From UBA8199 sp035358715 (GTDB lineage: Bacteria > Verrucomicrobiota > Verrucomicrobiia > Limisphaerales > UBA8199), in assembly GCA_035358715.1 (NCBI GenBank), contig DAOPPX010000057.1, positions 1 through 34,538 of the forward strand: DNA of 34,538 nt, in the 5' to 3' direction. Each line of letters starts with the position of its first letter. Position 1 is the stretch's first letter. The notes beneath the pieces were generated by a model. The model saw only the letters and a program-made list of their open reading frames with translations. It made no database searches and had not been told where the DNA came from. This document shows positions 9,501 to 16,839 of the stretch, one piece after another. The translations under genes and the position numbers were made by a program.

Positions 9501-9729
9501 CGTACACGGCCAGGCCGCCCGTGGCATAGACACCGTTGGTGACGATAATCTCATCCCCATCCACCGCCTCGTCTATGGCGTGCTGGATGTTGGTGGCGGC
9601 GCCGGGCCAGTTCGTATAGGGCGGGACCGGCGCGGGGTTGTTGAGGTTCACATAGCGGGTCGTGGCCGACGCGGTGAGCGCCGCGCACAAGAGGCTGCCC
9701 GCTGCCAGTAAGAAGGCATTTCGTTTCAT
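6579..9729 (-). CDS. Secreted repeat-rich beta-helix protein (polymorphic-repeat/choice-of-anchor type), interrupted by an assembly gap
   Basis: Starts at the ATG at 9729 after a GGAG site, with a signal peptide (MKRNAFLLAAGSLLCAAL..). Two homologous modules follow. Each opens with a pectin-lyase-like head (AATNIQHAIDEAVDGDEIIV.. and AATSIQDAIDVAVDGEEIVV..), continues with about ten repeats of LNNCTLSGNSAYxGGGAxGGT (about 22 residues), and closes with NSPC(V/I)NAGNN and DVGAYE. The C-terminus has a YAHSDTDGHNNWQEW segment and a domain ending YYRVGV, also seen in the protein at 16840-17673. A 100-N gap (7462-7561) lies in the second repeat array. The two sides are out of frame by one base as written, which reflects the arbitrary gap length. 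About 722 codons are seen before the gap and 294 after. Likely a surface or secreted adhesin-like or polysaccharide-interacting protein; no catalytic residues can be assigned. Confidence 0.85.
7185..7374. repeat. 190-bp direct repeat, copy in module 2
   Basis: Identical base for base to 8503-8692 (offset 1318). It encodes the last repeats before the NSAPNGPN segment of each module of the beta-helix protein. The surrounding module sequence has diverged more, so this block points to recent duplication or gene conversion. Confidence 0.9.
7462..7561. other. Assembly gap (100 N)
   Basis: A run of exactly 100 N, the conventional scaffold filler for a gap of unknown size, inside the tandem repeats of the beta-helix gene. 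Repeat number in this array is therefore unknown, and the apparent frame break is not evidence of a pseudogene. Confidence 0.98.
8503..8692. repeat. 190-bp direct repeat, copy in module 1
   Basis: Identical to 7185-7374. Both copies are embedded in the array of units of about 63-75 bp that contain GTGCAGTTGTTCAGGGTGCC on the plus strand, the reverse of the LNNCTLS codons. Confidence 0.9.
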
Positions 9730-9885
9730 AGTCTCCGAGGTTTGAATGTCGCCTGCGTTTCCCGGCCTGCAATCCGGCTGCTGTCGGCGCGACAGGAGGC
9801 TTGAAAGGAAGTCCCCGCCCGCCGGCACCCAAACCGGTGGCAAACCGGCCGGGACTCTTCTTAGTAGAAACGGGCGAGCAAGGCA

Positions 9886-10309
9886 AGAACTAAGTCAGGG
9901 ACTGTCGTGTAGCAGACAAAACTAGAATTCTCTGTGCGATCAAAACTAGAATCGCGTTCATGAGGCCGGAGATGGGAAAGGAGGTCCAGATTGATACGGG
10001 GTTTGGGCTAACACTCATGCCTTGGGCAAGCCCGGGGGAACGCGGTCCTTCAGAGCCCCGGGGATTTTACGCTTTAGAGCTTGAAACGGCAGGGGCATGC
10101 CGAGCAGAGGCAAATCTACCCAACCTTCCGACTCTGGGCCATTGGACCAGGGTTAGAGCGCAGCGCCGTATCCCTGCTGAGGCAGGTCAATTGTCATGCC
10201 ACTCCAACGCCTAAACACCAATTTGCTCCCTGCAGGCATCAGTTTTCTGGTTTTGACCGCACGCTGGTCTCTAGTTTTGTTCGCACCACGACAGAACTAA
10301 GTCAGGGAC
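9886..10309. mobile_element. MITE-like element or deleted IS (IS481/IS3-type ends) with flanking direct repeats
   Basis: Terminal inverted repeats lie at 9903-9953 and 10243-10293. Both read TGTCGTG..GC..ACAAAACTAGA from the outside in, followed after six unmatched bases by GTGCG(A/G)TCAAAAC(T/C)AGAA. Most of about 51 positions match. The ends have the TGT...ACA form usual in the IS481 and IS3 families. The element is flanked by direct repeats of 16-17 bases (GAACTAAGTCAGGGAC at 9887-9902 and 10294-10309), consistent with a target duplication. The interior of about 290 bases encodes no recognisable transposase, so this is a non-autonomous or decayed element. The family assignment is inference from the ends only. 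Confidence 0.75.
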
Positions 10310-10362
10310 CTCCGGCGGTTGGGCGCACGACAGGTTTCTTCGGAGTTGGCGACCAGCCTCTT

Positions 10363-10501
10363 ATTAACACCCCGCTTCAGCGGGGTGGGGGCGATGGTCT
10401 CGGCCTCGGAACCGCTTCAGCGGTTTATCCACCGTCGTAAACCGCTGAAGCGGTTGTGGGACTCGTCCGCGTACCACACCCCGCTGAAGCGGGGTGTTAA
10501 T
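10363..10501. repeat. Nested palindromes: 25-bp outer and 18-bp inner inverted repeats
   Basis: Outer arms 10363-10387 and 10477-10501 are perfect reverse complements. Inner arms 10410-10427 and 10438-10455 are also perfect. Every arm is a palindrome by itself (ACCCCGCTTCAGCGGGGT outside, AACCGCTTCAGCGGTT inside) and all share the core CCGCTTCAGCGG or its complement. This looks like one REPIN-like element inserted into another of the same family, or a stepwise duplication. Confidence 0.85.
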
Positions 10502-10630
10502 GAGAGCCATGCTGCGGTGTATAGATGAAGCGATATGCGGCAGGCCCGGATCCACGGCATAAAACCGCCCAAGGAAGAAGACTGTCTTGCGCCTCCGGCG
10601 CTTGGGGCGCGGCTCGACAATGCCACTGGA

Positions 10631-10700
10631 CCGGACCGCGGGCATCCTGCCCGCTTAGGCCGTTCGAACCGTGTAAGCGGGCAGGATGCCCGCGGTCCGG
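10631..10700. repeat. Palindrome, 27-bp perfect stem and 16-nt loop (family A)
   Basis: Arms 10631-10657 and 10674-10700 are perfect reverse complements. Each arm contains GCGGGCA TCC TGCCCGC, an inner palindrome. The arm matches that of the palindrome inside mfd (31261-31287) at 24 of 27 positions, so both are copies of one family. Confidence 0.88.
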
Positions 10701-10736
10701 GTTCGCAGGTGTGAGATGTTCCGGCTATTCCCCAGC

Positions 10737-10765
10737 CCCCCTTCGGAAGGGGCGAGGGGGAGTTG
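10737..10765 (-). repeat. Dispersed GC-rich repeat, copy 2 (inverted)
   Basis: Reverse complement of 6343-6370 with one further matching base. An 18-base stretch around GTGTGAGATG (10708-10725, one mismatch to 6430-6447) lies next to it, in the same orientation as the first copy. The pair brackets the beta-helix gene and the transposon relic. Confidence 0.65.
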
Positions 10766-10894
10766 CCGGCGGCGAATGGTGCGATCGCGAGGTGGAGTTG
10801 GTATCAGGCGTAACGAATAGCCCGTTTGGAGCGTCTTATAGACCGAGTTGAATTGCGCTCGTGCGGATGTAATGTGTCTGCGAATCTGAGAAGT

Positions 10895-12472
10895 ATGACC
10901 ATGACCACGTTGGTGCTGGTCCTGCTGCTGCTGGCGGCCCCGGCCGGGGGCGCGGCGCCGGCCCCGGGCCTGAACCCCTACGATGCGCGCGCGGAGCTCG
11001 TGAGCCCGAATGCCGTTGACGACCTGGTGCTGGCGAGGCTTGCAGGGGCCAACCTTCAACCGGCGGCGGTCTGCTCGGACGGCGTATTTGTCCGGCGCGC
11101 CTATTTGGACATCATTGGCACGCTGCCCAGCGGGTTCGAGGCCAAGGAGTTCATCCTCGACCGGTCTCCGAATAAGCGGCGCGCCTTGATTGACCGGTTG
11201 CTGGAGCGGGAGGAGTTTGCCGATTACTGGGCGATGCGCTGGAGCGACGTGCTGCGCATCAAGGCGGAGTTCCCCATCAACCTTTGGCCCCACGCCGCCC
11301 AGGCCTATCACCGCTGGATCCGGACCTGCCTCCGGGACAATGTTCCCTACGACCAGATGGTGCGGCAGATGCTCACCGCCAGCGGCAGCAACTTCCGGGT
11401 GCCGCCGGTGAACTTCTATCGCGCCATGCAAAACCGGGAACCGGCGGGCATCGCGCAGACCGTCGCCCTGACTTTCATGGGAACGCGGGCGGACAAATGG
11501 CCCAAGGAACGCCTGGACGGCCTGGCCGCGTTCTTCGCCAAAGTCGGCTACAAGCCCACCATGGAATGGAAGGAGGAAATCGTGTTCTTCGATCCGGTCA
11601 AAACCAACGCGGTGGCGCTCGCCGCGCCGGTCTTTCCGGATGGCACGCCCGCCCGGCTGGTCCCGGAGCGCGACCCGCGCGAGGCGTTCGCCGACTGGCT
11701 GATTACGCCGAAGAATCCCTGGTTCACCCGCAACATCGCCAACCGCGTCTGGGCCTGGCTGCTGGGCCGCGGCATCATACATGAACCGGACGACATCCGC
11801 CCGGATAACCCGCCCTCGAACCCCGAGCTGCTGGCCTTGCTGGAGCGGGAGCTGATCGCCGCGCATTACGATTTGAAGCACCTCTACCGCCTGATCCTGA
11901 ACTCCAGGACCTACCAGCTTTCCTCCCTCCCCAGGGACGGCGCCTCTCCGGATGACGCCCATTTCTCCCACTACCGCCTGCGCCGGCTGGACGCGGAGGT
12001 GCTCATTGACGCCCTGAACAAGATCACCGGCGGCACGGAGAACTATTCGAGCGCCATTCCCGAGCCGTTCACCTATATCCCGGAGAACCAGCGTTCTATC
12101 ACCCTGGCGGACGGCAGCATCACCAGTTCCTTCCTCGAAATGTTCGGGCGTTCCCCGCGGGACACCGGGCTGGTGTCCGAGCGCAACAACCGCCCTACCG
12201 CCGAGCAGCGGCTGCACCTGCTCAATTCCAGCCAGATGCAGCGCAAGATCGAGCAGAGCCCTATGATCAGGAACCTGACGGCAGCCGACAATGATCCGCG
12301 CAGGATCGCCACCGGCATGTACCTGGGGATTCTCTCCCGTTTCCCGACCGAGCAGGAGTTCAAGATCGTGGAGGCCTATTTCCAGTCGGACCAGCGAGAG
12401 GAGCGCGCGGCGGCGGCGGCTGACCTGGCCTGGTCGTTAATCAACAGCGCCGAGTTTCTATACCGGCACTGA
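10895..12472 (+). CDS. DUF1549/DUF1553 domain exported protein (CxxCH-less variant)
   Basis: About 525 residues from the ATG at 10895, chosen because it begins the signal peptide (MTMTTLVLVLLLLAAPAGGA). DUF1549 spans about residues 40-230 (VFVRRAYLDIIGTLPS, FADYWAMRWSDVLR). DUF1553 spans about 260-525 (DWLITPKNPWFTRNIANRVW, LDAEVLIDALNKITG, ending INSAEFLYRH). In many relatives the first domain contains a CxxCH-type motif before the W..d...laAFF segment. Here the corresponding stretch reads TFMGTRADKWPKERLDGLAAFF, with no such cysteines. These proteins are abundant in Planctomycetes and Verrucomicrobia, almost always beside a DUF1501 gene, and are proposed to act in the periplasm on polysaccharide-derived material. 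Function is unproven. The stop is 16 bases before the DUF1501 start. Confidence 0.88.
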   Translation: MTMTTLVLVLLLLAAPAGGAAPAPGLNPYDARAELVSPNAVDDLVLARLAGANLQPAAVCSDGVFVRRAYLDIIGTLPSGFEAKEFILDRSPNKRRALIDRLLEREEFADYWAMRWSDVLRIKAEFPINLWPHAAQAYHRWIRTCLRDNVPYDQMVRQMLTASGSNFRVPPVNFYRAMQNREPAGIAQTVALTFMGTRADKWPKERLDGLAAFFAKVGYKPTMEWKEEIVFFDPVKTNAVALAAPVFPDGTPARLVPERDPREAFADWLITPKNPWFTRNIANRVWAWLLGRGIIHEPDDIRPDNPPSNPELLALLERELIAAHYDLKHLYRLILNSRTYQLSSLPRDGASPDDAHFSHYRLRRLDAEVLIDALNKITGGTENYSSAIPEPFTYIPENQRSITLADGSITSSFLEMFGRSPRDTGLVSERNNRPTAEQRLHLLNSSQMQRKIEQSPMIRNLTAADNDPRRIATGMYLGILSRFPTEQEFKIVEAYFQSDQREERAAAAADLAWSLINSAEFLYRH

Positions 12473-12488
12473 GGCAGGATGAGAAGTT

Positions 12489-13907
12489 ATGAACAACTCC
12501 ACTGATTACCACGGCAAGTTAGTGAGTGCTTTGGCGCAGGGCCGGCGTTCAGAGGGCCTCACCCGGCGTGAAGCGGTGCAACGGGCGCTCCTGGGCACAG
12601 CAGGTTTGCTGCTGCCCAACTGGCTGGGCGCGCACTGCCTGAACGCGGCACAGGCCGCCGCGCCCGGAGCCAGGCGCCCCGCCCCGGCGGCAGCAAAGGC
12701 GAAAGCCAAGGCCGTCATCCAGATCTGGGTCTGGGGCGGCCCCGCCCACCTCGATACGTTCGACCCGAAGCCAGGCGCCGGCAACGATTACTGCGGCCCG
12801 TTCACCAAGCCGATCGAGACCAATGTGCCCGGCATCCGGATTTGCGAGGTGCTGCCGCTCTTGGCCAAGCAGGCCGACAAGTATTCCATCATCCGCAGCA
12901 TGACCCACGGCATCAACGCCCACGAGACGGCCGCCTACATGGTTCAAACCGGCTGGTCGCCCGGCGGCCGGGTGGTTTATCCCTCGGCCGGCGCCGTGGT
13001 CTCGCTCTTCAAGGGTCACGATGCGGGCTATCGCGGGCTGATCCCGCCTTATATCGTGCTGACCGAACTGCAAGGGCGGTTCTCCGAGGCCGGTTTCCTG
13101 GGGGGGCGCTACAAGCCCTTTGCCACGGGCGGCGACCCCGGGCAAAGCCGCTTCGCGGTCGAAGGCGTGGTGGCGCCCGGCATCTCCGAGCAGCGCCAGC
13201 GGGACCGGCGCGACTTGCTCCAGAAGCTCAACACCCTCGCCCATGCCCTGCCGGACGATGCCCAATTGGCGGCTTCCGCGCAGTGTGAGAAGGAGGCATA
13301 CGACCTGATCCTGGGCGACGCGGGCAAGGTGTTTGATCTCTCGCAGGAGAAGGATGAGTTGCGAGAGCGCTACGGACGCAACACCTTCGGCCAGTCCTGC
13401 CTGATGGCGCGGCGGTTGGTTGAACGCGGCGTCCCTTACATCACGATCAATTACAAGGGCTGGGATACCCACAAACAGCACTTCCAGGCGATGCGCCGGA
13501 AGCTGCCCGAGCTGGACAAGGGCATGGCCACGCTGCTCCAGGACTTGTCCGAGCGCGGCTTGCTGGACAGCACCATCGTCTGGTGGAGCGGGGAATTCGG
13601 CCGCACCCCCAGGGTCCAGTGGGAAGCGCCCTGGAACGGGGGCCGCGGCCATTACGGCAAGGTCTTCTGCGCCGTCCTCGCCGGTGGCGGGTTCAAGGGC
13701 GGCCAGGTCGTCGGCGCATCGGATGACAAGGGCGAAACGGTCAAGCAGCGCCCCGTCTATCCGTGCGACGTCATCGGCAGCATCTACGAGTTGATGGGCA
13801 TTGACCCTGACGCCACGCTGCCCCACCCGCAGGGTCTCACAGCCCGCCTCACGCCCTCGCCTGCGGACGACGTCCCCACGGGCGGACGCCTCAAGGAAAT
13901 CCTGTAA
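12489..13907 (+). CDS. DUF1501 protein (alkaline phosphatase/sulfatase-like fold), Tat-type signal
   Basis: 472 residues. The N-terminus has twin arginines in LTRREAVQRALLGTAGLLL followed by a hydrophobic stretch and an alanine-rich cleavage region, typical of a Tat or signal-anchored export sequence. Family motifs are IWVWGGPAHLDTFDPKPGA (about residue 77), SMTHGINAHETAAYMVQTG, GRNTFGQSCLMARRLVERG, KGWDTHKQHF, IVWWSGEFGRTPRV (about 360) and GRGHYGKVFCAVLAGGG. The fold is related to alkaline phosphatases and sulfatases, but substrate and chemistry for DUF1501 are unknown. It sits 16 bases after the DUF1549/DUF1553 gene and 26 bases before the PPC-domain gene, the standard PVC arrangement, so the three products probably act together outside the cytoplasm. 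Confidence 0.9.
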   Translation: MNNSTDYHGKLVSALAQGRRSEGLTRREAVQRALLGTAGLLLPNWLGAHCLNAAQAAAPGARRPAPAAAKAKAKAVIQIWVWGGPAHLDTFDPKPGAGNDYCGPFTKPIETNVPGIRICEVLPLLAKQADKYSIIRSMTHGINAHETAAYMVQTGWSPGGRVVYPSAGAVVSLFKGHDAGYRGLIPPYIVLTELQGRFSEAGFLGGRYKPFATGGDPGQSRFAVEGVVAPGISEQRQRDRRDLLQKLNTLAHALPDDAQLAASAQCEKEAYDLILGDAGKVFDLSQEKDELRERYGRNTFGQSCLMARRLVERGVPYITINYKGWDTHKQHFQAMRRKLPELDKGMATLLQDLSERGLLDSTIVWWSGEFGRTPRVQWEAPWNGGRGHYGKVFCAVLAGGGFKGGQVVGASDDKGETVKQRPVYPCDVIGSIYELMGIDPDATLPHPQGLTARLTPSPADDVPTGGRLKEIL

Positions 13908-13933
13908 ACAGCACCGCAGTGGAGTTTCCTCCT

Positions 13934-16342
13934 ATGATTGCGCATACCGAACCGGCAGCAGCCGGCGCCACCGCCCTCGGCGCCCTTTGGAATCGCCCCA
14001 GGCCGTCGGGCCGGGTTTCAGATTGCTGCAGGATTCTGGCCGGCCTTCTGGCTCTGACGACCCTGGCATCCTTCGGGCGCGCGCAATCCCTAGCCCCGCG
14101 CATTGGCTACGTCTATCCCGCCGGTGGACGGCAGGGCGCCACGGTTCAAGTTGCGATTGGCGGGCAGTATCTGAACAATGCCGGCGCAGCGTTCGTCTCG
14201 GGCGCGGGCGTCGAGGTGAAGGTTGGCGAATACACGCGCCCCTTGAACCAAAAGGAGTTCAATAACCTGCGCGACCAACTCAAGGAACTGCAGAGCAAAC
14301 GCGCCGCCGCATCTCGCGCCGGCAAGAAACGCAAAGCCCCGGCGGCGGCACGGTCCGGCACGAATGTTGTCTGGACTGCCGCGGATGAGCGGGCCGCCGC
14401 CGAGATTCGGCGCAAGCTCTTCCTCTTTGCCCCCAGGCGAAACCAGAACCCGGCGATTGCCGAGACCGTCACTTTGCGCGTCACCGTCAGCGCCAACGCC
14501 GCGCCGGGCGACCGCGAAATCCGGCTGGCCACGCCGGGAGGACTGTCGAATCCGCTGCGCTTCTGCATCGGCCAACTGCCGGAATTCACTAAGCGAACCA
14601 CCACCACCGTCCCGGACGAGGCCACCCTCAGGCAGCGCCGGTTCAGCAATGAGCAGAAAGCCGCCGCGCCCACGGAAATGCGCATTACGCTGCCTGCGGT
14701 CGTCAACGGCCAGATTCTGCCCGGGGGCGTGGACCGCTATCGGTTCACGGCCCGCAAAGGACTTCGGCTCGTCGTCGCCGCTTCCGCGCGCGAGCTGATT
14801 CCTTACCTGCCGGACGCCGTCCCCGGCTGGTTCCAGGCGGCGCTCGCCCTCTACGATGCCAGCGGCCGCGAGTTGGCCCACGCGGACCATTATCTTTTCC
14901 ACCCCGACCCCGTGCTCTGCTACGAAATCCCCAGGGATGGCGAGTATATCGCCGAGATACGGGACTCGATCTACCGCGGACGCGAGGACTTCGTTTATCG
15001 CATCACCCTGGGCGAGGTGCCTTACCTGACCCGCATTTACCCCCTGGGCGGCTCCGCTGATGCCCAAACCACCGTCGAGCTCAAGGGTTGGAATCTCCCC
15101 CTGGCCACCTTAACGCGGACCAACGGCGAGCCGGGCATCTACCCGCTGACCCTGCGCGGGCAGGACCGGATCGTCAACAACCTGCCGTTTGCGGTGGACG
15201 CCTTGCCGGAATGCTCCGAAAAGGAGCCAAATGACACCCTGGTCGCGGCCCAACCGGTTACCCTGCCCGTCATAGTCAACGGACGCATCGGCCAGCCGGG
15301 CGAGTGGGACGTGTTCCGCGTCAAAGGCCGCCCCGGCGACACCATCGTCGCCGAAGTCCATGCCCGCCGGTTGGATTCACCGCTGGATTCGGTGCTCAAG
15401 CTGACCGACGCCGCTGGCAAACAACTGGCCTTCAATGACGACCACGAGGACAAAGGGGCCGGGCTGGACACGCATTTTGCGGACGCTTACCTCACTGCCG
15501 CACTGCCGGCCGAAGGGACCTGTTACGTGCACGTTGGGGATGCTCAGCGTCAGGGCGGGGCGGAGTTCGCTTATCGTTTGCGCATCAGCCCGCCGCAGCC
15601 GGACTTTGCTTTGCGCGTTGTGCCGTCCAGCCTCAACATCCGTGCCGGGGCCGCCGTGCCCTTAACCGTCTTTGCCCTTCGCCGTGATGGTTTCACCAAT
15701 GAGATTACCCTGTCCCTGGTGGACGCTCCGTCCGGGTTCAAGCTCAACGGCGCCAGTATACCCGCAAACCAGGACCAGGTGCGGCTTACACTCCAGGCGC
15801 CGCCCGCGCCCACCGAGGAGCCCGCGCGGCTGTTCCTGGAAGGCCGTGCCTTCGTGCGGGGCCGCCCGCTTGTCCACCCCGCCATTCCCGCCGAGGACAT
15901 GATGCAGGCTTTTGCCTACCGACACCTGGTCCCCGCCCGGGAACTCGCCGTCAACGTGACGGGGCGCTCCGTGAACCGCACGCCGCTCAAGATTCTCAGC
16001 GCCACGCCGGTGAAGATACCCGCCGGCGGCACCGCCCGCGTCCGCTTCTCGACGCCCGGCGGAGGCGCTGCCAATCGGTTCGGCTTGGAGCTAAACGAAC
16101 CGCCGGAGGGAATCGCGCTCGGGAAGGTGTCGCCCGCTAGAGATGGCACTGAGATTGAGCTGTGCAGCGATGCCGCCAAAGCCAGGCCCGGCCTGAAGGG
16201 AAACCTCATCATCAGCATCGTCTCCGGTCAAGTCCCGGCCGCCGCGGCCAAGAAACAGAAGGCAGCCACTCAAAAACGGGCCGCAGTCGGCACCCTGCCT
16301 GCCATCCCCTTCGAGATTACCCAACCCTCGAAGGTGAATTAG
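13934..16342 (+). CDS. Exported PPC-domain protein, third gene of the DUF1501 operon
   Basis: About 802 residues. The ATG at 13934 is favoured because GGAG (13921-13924) lies 9 bases upstream and a hydrophobic signal (ILAGLLALTTLASFGRAQS) follows. A TIG/IPT-like segment opens the mature protein (PRIGYVYPAGGRQGATVQVA), then a charged linker rich in Lys and Ala. Next come a PPC-like beta domain (INGQILPGGVDRYRF.. type, about residues 255-360), a second TIG-like unit (YLTRIYPLGGSADAQ), and a clear PPC domain (EKEPNDTLVAAQPVTLPVIV to DFALRV, about 430-560). Ig-like beta sandwiches run to the end. No catalytic motif is seen; a binding or scaffold partner for DUF1549 and DUF1501 proteins is the likely role, by analogy with the same triads in other PVC genomes. 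Confidence 0.82.
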   Translation: MIAHTEPAAAGATALGALWNRPRPSGRVSDCCRILAGLLALTTLASFGRAQSLAPRIGYVYPAGGRQGATVQVAIGGQYLNNAGAAFVSGAGVEVKVGEYTRPLNQKEFNNLRDQLKELQSKRAAASRAGKKRKAPAAARSGTNVVWTAADERAAAEIRRKLFLFAPRRNQNPAIAETVTLRVTVSANAAPGDREIRLATPGGLSNPLRFCIGQLPEFTKRTTTTVPDEATLRQRRFSNEQKAAAPTEMRITLPAVVNGQILPGGVDRYRFTARKGLRLVVAASARELIPYLPDAVPGWFQAALALYDASGRELAHADHYLFHPDPVLCYEIPRDGEYIAEIRDSIYRGREDFVYRITLGEVPYLTRIYPLGGSADAQTTVELKGWNLPLATLTRTNGEPGIYPLTLRGQDRIVNNLPFAVDALPECSEKEPNDTLVAAQPVTLPVIVNGRIGQPGEWDVFRVKGRPGDTIVAEVHARRLDSPLDSVLKLTDAAGKQLAFNDDHEDKGAGLDTHFADAYLTAALPAEGTCYVHVGDAQRQGGAEFAYRLRISPPQPDFALRVVPSSLNIRAGAAVPLTVFALRRDGFTNEITLSLVDAPSGFKLNGASIPANQDQVRLTLQAPPAPTEEPARLFLEGRAFVRGRPLVHPAIPAEDMMQAFAYRHLVPARELAVNVTGRSVNRTPLKILSATPVKIPAGGTARVRFSTPGGGAANRFGLELNEPPEGIALGKVSPARDGTEIELCSDAAKARPGLKGNLIISIVSGQVPAAAAKKQKAATQKRAAVGTLPAIPFEITQPSKVN

Positions 16343-16423
16343 CCCGCCCTGCGGTCCAGTCGGTGCCATCGGCGTGGGCGGCAACCTGAGCAGACGACCT
16401 CCAACTTGTTGCCAAGTGGCAGC

Positions 16424-16732
16424 TTACGCCTCATTCATCCAGGGCATTGCTGCGTCTTTAGTCTTCTGCTGTTCGTATCGTTTGAATTGTTCTGGCTTTA
16501 CGGGAGCCAATTGGCCTTTGCCGGCAATGGAATAGGTGCGCCAAACGGCATTGTGGTCAACGTTTACCCCTCGCGCCTGAAGCCAGGCAGCGATCTCCCT
16601 GAGCGAGAAGCCCTTCTCATCCTTGAGAAGCCGGATGGTGTCGGAGTAATCGTCCAGACAGCGCCGGCGCGGCTCCTTCTGCGCCTCGGCCTGTAGTTGC
16701 CTGGGGTCGGCCATGAACTCTTCTTGTTCCAT
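16424..16732 (-). CDS. Small helix-turn-helix protein
   Basis: 102 residues from the ATG at 16732. Residues 41-67 (GFSLREIAAWLQARGVNVDH then NAVWRTY) have the pattern of a helix-turn-helix in which the second helix contacts DNA. Similar segments occur in resolvase C-terminal regions and small plasmid or mobile-element regulators, but no family is firmly recognised. The N-terminus is charged and the C-terminus short. A promoter-like pair ends 8 bases before this ATG, which favours 16732 and a leaderless message; MADP.. at 16714, preceded by AAGAAGAG, is the alternative start. The local upstream DNA is AT-richer than its surroundings. It is convergent with the PPC gene. Confidence 0.6.
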   Translation of the reverse strand: MEQEEFMADPRQLQAEAQKEPRRRCLDDYSDTIRLLKDEKGFSLREIAAWLQARGVNVDHNAVWRTYSIAGKGQLAPVKPEQFKRYEQQKTKDAAMPWMNEA

Positions 16733-16740
16733 ATACCGAC

Positions 16741-16768
16741 ATTCTATGCTACAAGGTAGAACAGGCAA
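16741..16768 (-). promoter_or_regulatory. Promoter for the small HTH gene, probable leaderless transcript
   Basis: Reading the minus strand, TTGCCT (16768-16763) and TAGAAT (16746-16741) are separated by 16 bases. The -10 hexamer differs from consensus at one position. It ends 8 bases before the ATG at 16732, so the transcript would begin at or next to the start codon. Prediction from sequence only. Confidence 0.5.
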
Positions 16769-16839
16769 GAACAAATACGAACATATACAACGACTGCGCC
16801 TGCGAGGCTCACCGCCGAATTGCCGCTCCGCCGGTCCTG

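Larger units (their letters stand above)
9730..10894. other. Gene-poor 1.2-kb stretch with a transposon relic and palindromes
   Basis: Between the divergent starts of the beta-helix gene and the DUF1549 gene. It holds the upstream region of the beta-helix gene (9730-9885), a transposase-less inverted-repeat element (9886-10309), nested palindromes (10363-10501), a 27-bp palindrome (10631-10700) and an inverted copy of the 29-nt repeat (10737-10765). Open frames here are short and unconvincing. No tRNA or other RNA gene is recognised. Confidence 0.7.

Noticed and set aside
9960..10214. 84-codon open frame within the transposon relic
   Set aside because: No similarity to a transposase is apparent, no ribosome site is seen, and the length is expected by chance at this GC content.
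10658..10673. GTTCGAACC resembling a tRNA T-loop
   Set aside because: It is the 16-nt loop of the 10631-10700 palindrome; no acceptor, D or anticodon arms surround it.
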